From: Notolepis coatsorum | Taxonomy: Eukaryota > Chordata > Actinopteri > Aulopiformes > Paralepididae | Length of the DNA: 64,000 bases | Direction: 5' to 3' | Assembly (NCBI GenBank): GCA_963971535.1 | Contig: CAXASK010002257.1 | Location: 62,001 to 126,000, forward strand | Shown: positions 1-13,108 of the stretch, piece after piece | Numbering within the stretch: the stretch's first letter is position 1 | Layout of the letters: the number at the start of each line of letters is the position of its first letter | Notes under the pieces: model-generated | What the model was told of the DNA's origin: nothing | Database searches by the model: none | The model's input: the letters and a program-made list of their open reading frames with translations, nothing else | Program-made: the position numbers and the translations under genes

Positions 1-2340
1 ACTCTCTCTCACTCTTAATATCTCACTCTCTCTCACTCTTAATCTCTCACTCTTACTCTCTCACTCTCTCTCACTCTTACTCTCTCACGCTTACTCTCTC
101 ACTCTCTCTCTCACTCTTAATCTCTCACTCTCTCTCACTCTTAATATCTCACTCTCTCTCACTCTTAATCTCTCACTCTTACTCTCTCACTCTCTCTCAC
201 TCTTAATATCTCACTCTCTCTCACTCTTACTCTCTCACTCTCTCTCACTCTTAATTTCTCACTCTTACTCTCTCACTCTCTCTCACTCTTACTCTCTCAC
301 TCTTAATCTATCACTCTTACTCTCTTACTCTCTCTCACTCTTAATCTCTCACTCTTAATCTCTCACTCTCTCTCACTCTTAATCTCTCACTCTTACTCTC
401 TCACTCTCTCTCACTCTTAATATCTCACTATCTCTCACTCTTAATCTCTCACTCTTACTATCTCACTATTTCTCTCTCACTCTTAATATATCACTCTTAA
501 TCTCTCACTCTCTCTCACTCTTAATCTCTCACTCTTACACTCTCTCTCACTCTTAATCTCTCACTCTCTCTCACTCGTAATCTCTCACTCTTAATCTCTC
601 ACTCTCTCTCACTCTTAATCTCTCACTCTTACTCTCTCACTCTCTCTCACTCTTAATATCTCACTCTCTCTCACTCTTAATCTCTCACTCTTACTCTCTC
701 ACTCTCTCTCACTCTTACTCTCTCACGCTTACTCTCTCACTCTCTCTCTCACTCTTAATCTATCACTCTCTCTCACTCTTAATATCTCACTCTCTCTCAC
801 TCTTAATCTATCACTCTTACTCTCTTACTCTCTCTCACTCTTAATCTCTCACTCTCTCTCACTCTTAATATCTCACTCTATCTCACTCTTACTCTCTCTC
901 TCACTCTTAATATCTCACTATCTCTCACTCTTAATCTCTCACTCTTACTATCTCACTCTTTCTCTCTCACTCTTAATATCTCACTCTCTCACTCTTTCTC
1001 TCTCACTCTTACTATCTCACTCTCTCTCACTCTTAATCTCTCACTCTATCTCACTCTTAATCTCTCACTCTTAATCTCTCACTCTCTCTCACTCTTAATA
1101 TCTCACTCTTACTATCTCACTCTTAATATCTCACTCTCTCTCACTCTTACTCTCTCACTCTCTCTCACTCTTAATCACTCACTCTTACTCTCTCACTCTC
1201 TCGCACTCTTACTATCTCACTATCTCTCACTCTTAATCTATCACTCTTACTCTCTTACTCTCTATCACTCTTACTCTCTCACTCTCTCTCACTCTTACTC
1301 TCTCACTCTTAATCTCTCACTCTCTCTCACTCTTAATCTCTCACTCTTAATCTCTCACTCTCTCTCACTCTTACTCTCTCACTCTTACTCTCTCACTCTC
1401 TCTCACTCTTACTATCTCACTCTCTCTCACTCTCTCTCACTATTACTCTCTCACTCTTAATCTCTCACTCTCTCTCACTCTTAATCTCTCACTCTCTATC
1501 TCTCACTCTTAATCTCTCATTCTCTATCTCTCACTCTTACTCTCTCACTCTATCTCACTCTTACGCTCTCACTCTTACTATCTCACTCTCTCTCTCACTC
1601 TTAATATCTCACTCTTAATCTCTCACTCTCTCTCACTCTTAATCTCTCACTCTTACACTCTCTCACTCTTACGCTCTCACGCTTACTCTCTCACTCTCTC
1701 TCACTCTTAATATCTCACTCTTAATCTCTCACTCTCTCTCACTCTTAATCTCTCACTCTTACACTCTCTCACTCTTACTCTCTCACGCTTACTCTCTCAC
1801 TCTCTCTCACTCTTAATCTCTCACTCTCTCTCACTCGTAATCTCTCACTCTTAATATCTCACTCTCTCTCACTCTTAATCTCTCACTCTTACTCTCACTC
1901 TCTCTCACTCTTAATATCTCACTCTCTCTCACTCTTAATCTCTCACTCTTACTCTCTCACTCTCTCTCACTCTTACTCTCTCACGCTTACTCTCTCACTC
2001 TCTCTCTCACTCTTAATCTCTCACTCTCTCTCACTCTTAATATCTCACTCTCTCTCACTCTTAATCTCTCACTCTTACTCTCTCACTCTCTCTCACTCTT
2101 AATATCTCACTCTCTCTCACTCTTACTCTCTCACTCTCTCTCACTCTTAATTTCTCACTCTTACTCTCTCACTCTCTCTCACTCTTACTCTCTCACTCTT
2201 AATCTATCACTCTTACTCTCTTACTCTCTCTCACTCTTAATCTCTCACTCTTAATCTCTCACTCTCTCTCACTCTTAATCTCTCACTCTTACTCTCTCAC
2301 TCTCTCTCACTCTTAATATCTCACTCTCTCTCACTCTTAA
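1..2340 (+). repeat. Left domain, X-type satellite, first block
   Basis: This block is rich in X-type markers: CACGCTT (about 87, 725, 1679, 1787, 1983), TCGTAATC (about 575, 1835), TTAATTTC (251 and 2147, spaced 1,896 bp), CTCTTACTC and TCTTTCTCTC. Bases 1 to about 800 read the same as 9,431-10,230 in the lines compared (offset 9,430). At 801 this copy jumps ahead by 146 bp relative to that second copy. The CATTC variant at 1519 recurs near 11124, 12610 and 14106. The spacing of the two TTAATTTC sites suggests a local unit of about 1.9 kb. The block shows the same word set as the rest of the array but in an order closer to the 7.6-14.6 kb region than to the supra-units further right. Confidence 0.75.
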
Positions 2341-4140
2341 TCTCTCACTCTTAATCTCTCACTCTCTCTCACTCTTACTCTCTCACTCTTACTCTCTCAC
2401 TCTCTCTCACTCTTACTATCTCACTCTCTCTCACTCTTACTATCTCACTCTCTCTCACTCTTAATCTATCACTCTTACTCTCTCACTCTTACTCTCTCAC
2501 TCACTCTTACTCTCTCACTCTCTCTCACTCTTAATCTCTCACTCTCTCTCACTCTTAATCTCTCACTCTTACTCTCTCACGCTCTCTCACTCTTAATATC
2601 TCACTCTCTCTCACTCTTACTCTCTCACTCTCTTTCACTCTTAATCTCTCACTCTTACTCTCTCACTCTCTCTCACTCTTACTCTCTCACTCTCTCTCAC
2701 TCTTAATCTATCACTCTTACTCTCGCACTCTCTCTCACTCTTACTATCTCACTCTCTCTCACTCTTACTCTCTCACTCTCTCTAACTCTTAATCTCTCAC
2801 TCTTAATCTCTCACTCTCTCTCACTCTTAATCTCTCACTCTCTATCTCTCACTCTTACTCTCTCACTCTCTCTCACTCTTAATCTCTCACTCTTACTCTC
2901 TCTCACTCTTAATCTCTCATTCTTAATCTCTCACTCTCTCTCACTCTTAATATCTCACTCTTACTCTCTCACTCTCTCTCACTCTTAATCTCTCACTCTT
3001 ACTATCTCTCACTCTTACTCTCTCACTCTTACTCTCTAACTCTCTCTCACTCTTAATATCTCACTCTTACTCTCTCACTCTCCCTCACTCTTAATCTCTC
3101 ACTCTTACTCTCTCACTCTCTCTCACTCGTACTCTCTCACGCTTACTCTCTCACTCTCTCTCACTCTTACTATCTCACTCTCTCTCACTCTTAATCTCTC
3201 AATCTTACTCTCTCACTCTCTCTCACTCTTACTCTCTCACTCTCTCTCACTCTTACTCTCTCACTCTCTCTCACTCTTACTCTCTCACTCTCTCTCACTC
3301 TTAATCTCTCACTCTTAATCTCTCACTCTCTCTCACTCTTAATCTCTCACTCTCTATCTCTCACTCTTACGCTCTCACTCTCTCTCACTCTTAATCTATC
3401 ACTCTTACTCTCTCTCACTCTCTATCTCTCACTCGTACTCTCTCACTCTCTCTCACTCTTAATCTCTCACTCTCTCTCACTCTTACGCTCTCACTCTATC
3501 TCACTCTTACTATCTCACTCTCTCTCACTCTCTCTCACTCTCTCTCACTCTTACTCGCTCACTCGATCTCACTCTTACTATCTCACTCTCTCTCACTCTT
3601 ACTCGCTCACTCTATCTCACTCTTAATCTCTCACTCTTAATCTCTCACTCTCTCTCACTCTTAATCTCTCACTCTCTCTCACTCTTACGCTCTCACTCTA
3701 TCTCACTCTTACTATCTCACTCTCTCTCACTCTCTCTCACTCTTACTCTCTCACTCTCTCTCACTCTTAATCTATCACTCTCTCTCACTCTTAATCTCTC
3801 ACTCTTACTCTCTCACTCTCTCTCACTCTTAATCTATCACTCTTACTCTCTCTCACTCTTAATCTCTCACTCTTAATCTCTCACTCTCTCTCACTCTTAA
3901 TATCTCACTCTTACTCTCTCACTCTCTCTCACTCTTAATCTCTCACTCTTAATCTCTCACTCTCTCTCACTCTTACTCTCTCACTCTCTCTCACTCTTAA
4001 TCTATCACTCTTACTCTCTCACTCTTACTCTCTCACTCTATCTCACTCTTACTCTCTCACTCTCACTCTCTCTCACTCTTAATCTCTCACTCTCTCTCGC
4101 TCTTAATATCTCACTCTTACTCTCTCACTCTCTCTCACTC
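2341..4140 (+). repeat. A module, detached left copy
   Basis: This is a copy of the module that recurs inside each supra-unit of the right domain. Its ordered markers are CACGCTCTC at about 2580, TCTTTCAC near 2632, TCTAACTC near 2784, TCATTCTT at 2919, TCCCTC at 3081, TCAATCTT near 3200, TCGATC at 3563 and TCTCGCTCTT at about 4098. The same markers sit exactly 13,460 bp further on (16040, 16541, 17024, 17558), so the 1.8 kb has no net length difference from the first right-domain copy. The TCCCTC-to-TCGATC distance is 483 bp, as in the A modules of S1 and S2; later copies have 497 bp because of an extra 14-nt word before TCAATCTT. This copy therefore belongs to the S1/S2 lineage. Homology ends at about 4,140. 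Confidence 0.85.
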
Positions 4141-4858
4141 TTACTCTCTCACTCTCTCTCACTCTTAATCTCTCACTCTCTCTCACTCTTAATCTCTCAC
4201 TCTTACTCTCTCACTCTCTCTCACTCTTAATATCTCACTCTCTCTCACTCTTACTCTCTCACTCTCTCTCACTCTTACTCTCTCACTCTCTCTCACTCTT
4301 AATCTATCACTCTTACTATCTCACTCTCTCTCACTCTTACTCTCTCACTCTTACTCTCTCACTCTCTCTCACTCTTAATCTCTCACTCTCTCTCACTCTT
4401 ACTCTCTCACTCTTACTCTCTCACTCTCTCGCACTCTTAATCTCTCACTCTTACTCTCTCACTCTCTCTCACTCTTAATCTCTCACTCTCTCTCACTCGT
4501 AATCTCTCACTCTTAATCTCTCACTCTCTCTCACTCTTAATCTCTCACTCTTACTCTCTCACTCGTAATCTCTCACTCTTAATCTCTCACTCTCTCTCAC
4601 TCTTAATCTCTCACTCTTACTCTCTCACTCTCTCTCACTCTTAATATCTCACTCTCTCTCACTCTTAATCTCTCACTCTTACTCTCTCACTCTCTCGCAC
4701 TCTTACTCTCTCACGCTTACTCTCTCACTCTCTCTCACTCTTAATCTCTCACTCTCTCTCACTCTTAATATCTCACTCTTAATCTCTTACTCTCTCACTC
4801 TCTCTCACTCTTAATATCTCACTCTCTCTCACTCTTACTCTCTCACTCTCTCTCACTC
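4141..4858 (+). repeat. C segment, fragment of a supra-unit tail
   Basis: Bases 4141-4490 read the same as 26701-27050 (offset 22,560) in every line compared, including the TCTCGCACTCTTAATC variant at 4430 and 26990. The order fits the segment that follows the internal dimer in supra-unit S2. Thus the A module on its left and this segment on its right come from different parts of the supra-unit, joined at about 4,140. TCGTAATC occurs at about 4498 and 4564. Beyond 4,500 the order returns to X-type markers, including CACGCTT near 4705. Confidence 0.75.
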
Positions 4859-6766
4859 TTAATTTCTCACTCTTACTCTCTCACTCTCTCTCACTCTTAC
4901 TCTCTCAGTCTCTCACTCTTAATCTATCACTCTTACTCTCTTACTCTCTCTCACTCTTAATCTCTCACTCTTAATCTCTCACTCTTAATCTCTCACTCTT
5001 ACTCTCTCACTCTCTCTCACTCTTAATATCTCACTATCTCTCACTCTTAATCTATCACTCTTACTATCTCACTCTTTCTCTCTCACTCTTACTATCTCAC
5101 TCTTTCTCTCTCACTCTTACTATCTCACTCTCTCTCTCACTCTCTCTCACTCTTAATCTCTCACTCTTAATCTCTCACTATATCTCACTCTTAATCTCTC
5201 ACTCTATATCTCTCACTCTTACTCTCTCACTCTCTCTCACTCTTAATCTATCACTCTTACTCTCTCTCACTCTTAATCTCTCACTCTTAATCTCTCACTC
5301 TCTCTCACTCTTAATATCTCACTCTTAATCTCTCACTCTTACTCTCTCTCACTCTTACTCTCTCACTCTCTCACTCTTAATATCTCACTCTTACTCTCTC
5401 ACTCTCTCTCACTCTTAATCTCTCACTCTCTATATCTCACTCTTACTCTCTCACTCTCTCTCACTCTTAATCTATCACTCTTACTCTCTCTCACTCTTAA
5501 TCTCTCACTCTTAATCTCTCACTCTCTCACTCTTAATATCTCACTCTTACTATCTCACTCTCTCTCACTCGTAATCTCTCACTCTTACTCTCTCTCACTC
5601 TTACTCTCTCACTCTTACTCTCTCACTCTCTCTCACTCTTAATCTCTCACTCTTACTCTCACTCTCTCTCACTCTTACTCTCTCACGCTTACTCTCTCAC
5701 TCTCTCTCACTCTTAATCTCTCACTCTCTCTCACTCTTAATCTCTCACTCTTAATCTCTCACTCTCTCTCACTCTTAATCTCTCACTCTTACTCTCTCAC
5801 TCTCTCTCACTCTTAATTTCTCACTCTTACTCTCTCACTCTCTCTCACTCTTACTCTCTCAGTCTCTCACTCTTAATCTATCACTCTTACTCTCTTACTC
5901 TCTCTCACTCTTAATCTCTCACTCTTAATCTCTCACTCTTAATCTCTCACTCTTACTCTCTCACTCTCTCTCACTCTTAATATCTCACTATCTCTCACTC
6001 TTAATCTATCACTCTTACTATCTCACTCTTTCTCTCTCACTCTTACTATCTCACTCTTTCTCTCTCACTCTTACTATCTCACTCTCTCTCTCACTCTCTC
6101 TCACTCTTAATCTCTCACTCTTAATCTCTCACTATATCTCACTCTTAATCTCTCACTCTATATCTCTCACTCTTACTCTCTCACTCTCTCTCACTCTTAA
6201 TCTATCACTCTTACTCTCTCTCACTCTTAATCTCTCACTCTTAATCTCTCACTCTCTCTCACTCTTAATATCTCACTCTTAATCTCTCACTCTTACTCTC
6301 TCTCACTCTTACTCTCTCACTCTCTCACTCTTAATATCTCACTCTTACTCTCTCACTCTCTCTCACTCTTAATCTCTCACTCTCTATATCTCACTCTTAC
6401 TCTCTCACTCTCTCTCACTCTTAATCTATCACTCTTACTCTCTCTCACTCTTAATCTCTCACTCTTAATCTCTCACTCTCTCACTCTTAATATCTCACTC
6501 TTACTATCTCACTCTCTCTCACTCGTAATCTCTCACTCTTACTCTCTCTCACTCTTACTCTCTCACTCTTACTCTCTCACTCTCTCTCACTCTTAATCTC
6601 TCACTCTTACTCTCACTCTCTCTCACTCTTACTCTCTCACGCTTACTCTCTCACTCTCTCTCACTCTTAATCTCTCACTCTCTCTCACTCTTAATCTCTC
6701 ACTCTTAATCTCTCACTCTCTCTCACTCTTAATCTCTCACTCTTACTCTCTCACTCTCTCTCACTC
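4859..6766 (+). repeat. 954-bp tandem duplication (two copies)
   Basis: Copy one spans about 4859-5812 and copy two 5813-6766. The pair is marked by TCAGTC, the only AG dinucleotide seen on the + strand, at 4905 and 5859. Lines compared across the pair agree at a constant 954-bp offset, including paired TCTTTCTCTC stretches (near 5060 and 6014), TATATCTC, TCGTAATC (near 5572 and 6526) and CACGCTT (near 5685 and 6639). Identity runs slightly past the unit end, until copy two reads TTAATATATC at 6767 where copy one continues into TTAATTTCTC. The absence of a difference in sampled lines suggests a recent event. No coding potential. Confidence 0.88.
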
Positions 6767-7600
6767 TTAATATATCACTCTCTCTCACTCTTACTCTCTC
6801 ACTCTTAATCACTCACTCTTACTCTCTCACTCTCTCTCACTCTTACTCTCTCACTCTCTCTCACTCTTAATCTATCACTCTTACTCTCTTACTCTTAATA
6901 TCTCACTCTCTCTCACTCTTAATCTCTCACTCTTAATCTCTCACTCTCTCTCACTCTTACTCTCTCACTCTTACTCTCTCACTCTCTCTCACTCTTACTA
7001 TCTCACTCTCTCTCACTCTTACTATCTCACTCTATCTCACTCTTAATCTATCACTCTTACTCTCTCACTCTCTCTCACTCTTACTCTCTCTCACTCTTAC
7101 TCTCTCACTCTTAATCTCTCACTCTCTCTCACTCTTAATCTCTCACTCTTACTCTCTCACGCTCTCTCACTCTTAATATCTCACTCTCTCTCACTCTTAC
7201 TCTCTCACTCTCTTTCACTCTTAATCTCTCACTCTTACTCTCTCACTCTCTCTCACTCTTACTCTCTCACTCTCTCTCACTCTTAATCTATCACTCTTAC
7301 TCTCGCACTCTCTCTCACTCTTACTATCTCACTCTCTCTCACTCTTACTATCTCACTCTCTCTAACTCTTAATCTCTCACTCTTAATCTCTCACTCTCTC
7401 TCACTCTTAATCTCTCACTCTCTATCTCTCACTCTTACTCTCTCACTCTCTCTCACTCTTAATCTCTCACTCTTACTCTCTCTCACTCTTAATCTCTCAC
7501 TCTTAATCTCTCACTCTCTCTCACTCTTAATATCTCACTCTTACTATCTCACTCTCTCTCACTCTTAATCTCTCACTCTTACTATCTCTCACTCTTAATC
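6767..7600 (+). repeat. Truncated A module copy
   Basis: After a short X-type link, the stretch from about 6,920 to 7,597 matches 2,340-3,017 at an offset of 4,580-4,582 bp: CACGCTCTC at 7160, TCTTTCAC near 7211, TCTCGCAC near 7303 and TCTAACTC near 7364. At the place where other copies carry TCATTCTT (2919 here +4,580) this copy has the unmodified TCACTCTT, and no TCCCTC or TCGATC follows. It is cut off at about 7,597, where the order switches to TCTTAATCTATCAC and CTCTTACTC of the X type. Confidence 0.75.
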
Positions 7601-10318
7601 TATCACTCTTACTCTCTTACTCTCTATCACTCTTAATATATCACTCTTACTCTCTCACTCTTACTCTCTCACTCTTAATCTCTCACTCTCTCTCACTCTT
7701 AATCTCTCACTCTTAATCTCTCACTCTCTATCACTCTTACTCTCTCACTCTTACTATCTCACTCTCTCTCACTCTTACTATCTCACTCTCTCTCACTCTC
7801 TCACTATTACTCTCTCACTCTCTCTCACTCTTAATCTCTCACTCTTAATCTCTCACTCTCTCTCACTCTTAATATCTCACTCTCTATCTCTCACTCTCTC
7901 ACTTTCTCTCACTCTTACGCTCTCACTCTTACTCTCTCACTCTCTCTCTCACTCTTAATATCTCACTCTTAATCTCTCACTCTCTCTCACTCTTAATCTC
8001 TCACTCTTACACTCTCTCTCACTCTTAATCTCTCACTCTCTCTCACTCGTAATCTCTCACTCTTAATCTCTCACTCTCTCTCACTCTTAATCTCTCACTC
8101 TTACTCTCTCACTCTCTCACTCTTAATATCTCACTCTCTCTCACTCTTAATCTCTCACTCTTACTCTCTCACTCTCTCTCACTCTTACTCTCTCACGCTT
8201 ACTCTCTCACTCTCTCTCTCACTCTTAATCTATCACTCTCTCTCACTCTTAATATCTCACTCTCTCTCACTCTTAATCTCTCACTCTTACTCTCTCACTC
8301 TCTCTCACTCTTAATATCTCACTCTCTCTCACTCTTACTCTCTCACTCTCTCTCACTCTTAATTTCTCACTCTTACTCTCGCACTCTCTCTCACTCTTAC
8401 TCTCTCACTCTCTCACTCTTAATCTATCACTCTTACTCTCTTACTCTCTCTCACTCTTAATCTCTCACTCTTAATCTCTCACTCTCTCTCACTCTTAATA
8501 TCTCACTCTCTCTCACTCTTACTCTCTCACTCTCTCTCACTCTTAATATCTCACTACCTCTCACTCTTAATCTCTCACTCTTACTATCTCACTCTTTCTC
8601 TCTCACTCTTAATATCTCACTCTCTCACTCTTTCTCTCTCACTCTTACTATCTCACTCTCTCTCACTCTCTCTCACTCTTAATCTCTCACTCTCTCTCAC
8701 TCTTAATCTCTCACTCTTAATCTCTCACTCTCTCTCACTCTTAATATATCACTCTTACTATCTCACTCTTAATATCTCACTCTCTCTTACTCTCTCACTC
8801 TCTCTCACTCTTAATCACTCACTCTTACTCTCTCACTCTCTCGCACTCTTACTATCTCACTATCTCTCACTCTTAATCTATCACTCTTACTCTCTTACTC
8901 TCTATCACTCTTACTCTCTCACTCTCTCTCACTCTTACTCTCTCACTCTTAATCTCTCACTCTCTCTCACTCTTAATCTCTCACTCTTAATCTCTCACTC
9001 TCTCTCACTCTTACTCTCTCACTCTTACTCTCTCACTCTCTCTCACTCTTACTATCTCACTCTCTCTCACTCTCTCTCACTATTACTCTCTCACTCTTAA
9101 TCTCTCACTCTCTCTCACTCTTAATCTCTCACTCTCTATCTCTCACTCTTAATCTCTCACTCTCTATCTCTCACTCTTACTCTCTCACTCTATCTCACTC
9201 TTACGCTCTCACTCTTACTCTCTCACTCTCTCTCTCACTCTTAATATCTCACTCTTAATCTCTCACTCTCTCTCACTCTTAATCTCTCACTCTTACACTC
9301 TCTCACTCTTACTCTCTCACGCTTACTCTCTCACTCTCTCTCACTCTTAATCTCTCACTCTCTCTCACTCGTAATCTCTCACTCTTAATATCTCACTCTC
9401 TCTCACTCTTAATCTCTCACTCTTACTCTCACTCTCTCTCACTCTTAATATCTCACTCTCTCTCACTCTTAATCTCTCACTCTTACTCTCTCACTCTCTC
9501 TCACTCTTACTCTCTCACGCTTACTCTCTCACTCTCTCTCTCACTCTTAATCTCTCACTCTCTCTCACTCTTAATATCTCACTCTCTCTCACTCTTAATC
9601 TCTCACTCTTACTCTCTCACTCTCTCTCACTCTTAATATCTCACTCTCTCTCACTCTTACTCTCTCACTCTCTCTCACTCTTAATTTCTCACTCTTACTC
9701 TCTCACTCTCTCTCACTCTTACTCTCTCACTCTTAATCTATCACTCTTACTCTCTTACTCTCTCTCACTCTTAATCTCTCACTCTTAATCTCTCACTCTC
9801 TCTCACTCTTAATCTCTCACTCTTACTCTCTCACTCTCTCTCACTCTTAATATCTCACTATCTCTCACTCTTAATCTCTCACTCTTACTATCTCACTATT
9901 TCTCTCTCACTCTTAATATATCACTCTTAATCTCTCACTCTCTCTCACTCTTAATCTCTCACTCTTACACTCTCTCTCACTCTTAATCTCTCACTCTCTC
10001 TCACTCGTAATCTCTCACTCTTAATCTCTCACTCTCTCTCACTCTTAATCTCTCACTCTTACTCTCTCACTCTCTCTCACTCTTAATATCTCACTCTCTC
10101 TCACTCTTAATCTCTCACTCTTACTCTCTCACTCTCTCTCACTCTTACTCTCTCACGCTTACTCTCTCACTCTCTCTCTCACTCTTAATCTATCACTCTC
10201 TCTCACTCTTAATATCTCACTCTCTCTCACTCTTAATCTCTCACTCTTACTCTCTCACTCTCTCTCACTCTTAATATCTCACTCTCTCTCACTCTTACTC
10301 TCTCACTCTCTCTCACTC
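7601..10318 (+). repeat. Left domain, X-type satellite, second block
   Basis: This block repeats the X-type word order with TTAATTTC at 8359, 9681 and 10319 (spacings 1,322 and 638 bp), TCGTAATC at about 8048, 9369 and 10005, and CACGCTT near 8195, 9315, 9516 and 10154. Bases 9,431-10,230 are the second copy of bases 1-800. A private ACTACCTC string occurs near 8554. At about 9150 this copy has CACTCTCTATC where the copies near 1519, 11124, 12610 and 14106 have CATTCTCTATC, so the substitution spread to some units only. Unit lengths are irregular, which suggests several overlapping deletions and duplications. Confidence 0.7.
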
Positions 10319-11626
10319 TTAATTTCTCACTCTTACTCTCGCACTCTCTCTCACTCTTACTCTCTCACTCTCTCACTCTTAATCTATCACTCTTACTCTC
10401 TTACTCTCTCACTCTTAATCTCTCACTCTTAATCTCTCACTCTCTCTCACTCTTAATATCTCACTCTCTCTCACTCTTAATATCTCACTATCTCTCACTC
10501 TTAATATCTCACTATCTCTCACTCTTAATCTCTCACTCTTACTATCTCACTCTTTCTCTCTCACTCTTAATATCTCACTCTCTCACTCTTTCTCTCTCAC
10601 TCTTACTATCTCACTCTCTCTCACTCTCTCTCACTCTTAATCTCTCACTCTCTCTCACTCTTAATATCTCACTCTTAATCTCTCACTCTCTCTCACTCTT
10701 AATATCTCACTCTTACTATCTCACTCTTAATATCTCACTCTCTCTCACTCTTACTCTCTCACTCTCTCTCACTCTTAATCACTCACTCTTACTCTCTCAC
10801 TCTCTCGCACTCTTACTATCTCACTATCTCTCACTCTTAATCTATCACTCTTACTCTCTTACTCTCTATCACTCTTACTCTCTCACTCTCTCTCACTCTT
10901 ACTCTCTCACTCTTAATCTCTCACTCTCTCTCACTCTTAATCTCTCACTATTAATCTCTCACTCTCTCTCACTCTTACTCTCTCACTCTTACTCTCTCAC
11001 TCTCTCTCACTCTTACTATCTCACTCTCTCTCACTCTCTCTCACTATTACTCTCTCACTCTTAATCTCTCACTCTCTCTCTCACTCTTAATCTCTCACTC
11101 TCTATCTCTCACTCTTAATCTCTCATTCTCTATCTCTCACTCTTACTCTCTCACTCTATCTCACTCTTACGCTCTCACTCTTACTCTCTCACTCTCTCTC
11201 TCACTCTTAATATCTCACTCTTAATCTCTCACTCTCTCTCACTCTTAATCTCTCACTCTTACACTCTCTCACTCTTACTCTCTCACGCTTACTCTCTCAC
11301 TCTCTCTCACTCTTAATCTCTCACTCTCTCTCACTCGTAATCTCTCACTCTTAATATCTCACTCTCTCTCACTCTTAATCTCTCACTCTTACTCTCACTC
11401 TCTCTCACTCTTAATATCTCACTCTCTCTCACTCTTAATCTCTCACTCTTACTCTCTCACTCTTACTCTCTCACGCTTACTCTCTCACTCTCTCTCTCAC
11501 TCTTAATCGCTCACTCTCTCTCACTCTTAATATCTCACTCTCTCTCACTCTTAATCTCTCACTCTTACTCTCTCACTCTTAATATCTCACTCTCTCTCAC
11601 TCTTACTCTCTCACTCTCTCTCACTC
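10319..11626 (+). repeat. X unit of about 1.31 kb
   Basis: Bounded by TTAATTTC at 10319 and 11627. It carries TCATTCTC at 11124 and TCGTAATC at 11335. Relative to the two units that follow it is about 175 bp shorter by these anchors. The CATTC-to-CGTAA spacing (212 bp) equals that of the next two units, so the length difference lies elsewhere. It ends with the private TCTTAATCGCTCAC word near 11505. Confidence 0.7.
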
Positions 11627-13108
11627 TTAATTTCTCACTCTCTCTCACTCTTACTCTCTCACTCTCTCACTCTTAATCTATCACTCTTACTCTCTTACTC
11701 TCTCTCACTCTTAATCTCTCACTCTTAATCTCTCACTCTATCTCACTCTTAATCTCTCACTCTTACTCTCTCACTCTCTCTCACTCTTAATATCTCACTC
11801 TCTCTCACTCTTACTCTCTCACTCTCTCTCACTCTTAATTTCTCACTCTTACTCTCGCACTCTCTCTCACTCTTACTCTCTCACTCTCTCACTCTTAATC
11901 TATCACTCTTACTCTCTTACTCTCTCTCACTCTTAATCTCTCACTCTCTCTCACTCTTAATATCTCACTCTATCTCACTCTTACTCTCTCTCTCACTCTT
12001 AATATCTCACTATCTCTCACTCTTAATCTCTCACTCTTACTATCTCACTCTTTCTCTCTCACTCTTAATATCTCACTCTCTCACTCTTTCTCTCTCACTC
12101 TTACTATCTCACTCTCTCTCACTCTTAATCTCTCACTCTATCTCACTCTTAATCTCTCACTCTTAATCTCTCACTCTCTCTCACTCTTAATATCTCACTC
12201 TTACTATCTCACTCTTAATATCTCACTCTCTCTCACTCTTACTCTCTCACTCTCTCTCACTCTTAATCACTCACTCTTACTCTCTCACTCTCTCGCACTC
12301 TTACTATCTCACTATCTCTCACTCTTAATCTATCACTCTTACTCTCTTACTCTCTATCACTCTTACTCTCTCACTCTCTCTCACTCTTACTCTCTCACTC
12401 TTAATCTCTCACTCTCTCTCACTCTTAATCTCTCACTCTTAATCTCTCACTCTCTCTCACTCTTACTCTCTCACTCTTACTCTCTCACTCTCTCTCACTC
12501 TTACTATCTCACTCTCTCTCACTCTCTCTCACTATTACTCTCTCACTCTTAATCTCTCACTCTCTCTCACTCTTAATCTCTCACTCTCTATCTCTCACTC
12601 TTAATCTCTCATTCTCTATCTCTCACTCTTACTCTCTCACTCTATCTCACTCTTACGCTCTCACTCTTACTATCTCACTCTCTCTCTCACTCTTAATATC
12701 TCACTCTTAATCTCTCACTCTCTCTCACTCTTAATCTCTCACTCTTACACTCTCTCACTCTTACTCTCTCACGCTTACTCTCTCACTCTCTCTCACTCTT
12801 AATCTCTCACTCTCTCTCACTCGTAATCTCTCACTCTTAATATCTCACTCTCTCTCACTCTTAATCTCTCACTCTTACTCTCACTCTCTCTCACTCTTAA
12901 TATCTCACTCTCTCTCACTCTTAATCTCTCACTCTTACTCTCTCACGCTTACTCTCTCACTCTCTCTCTCACTCTTAATCTCTCACTCTCTCTCACTCTT
13001 AATATCTCACTCTCTCTCACTCTTAATCTCTCACTCTTACTCTCTCACTCTCTCTCACTCTTAATATCTCACTCTCTCTCACTCTTACTCTCTCACTCTC
13101 TCTCACTC
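11627..13108 (+). repeat. 1.48-kb X unit
   Basis: Bounded by TTAATTTC at 11627 and TTAATTTCGC at 13109. Inner markers: second TTAATTTC at 11836, TCATTCTC at 12610, TCGTAATC at 12821. The CATTC and CGTAA markers are each 1,486 bp after those of the preceding unit and 1,496 bp before those of the next, and 11836 to 13331 is 1,495 bp. This is a clear tandem repeat of about 1.49 kb whose copies differ by even-length indels and a few substitutions. Confidence 0.85.
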
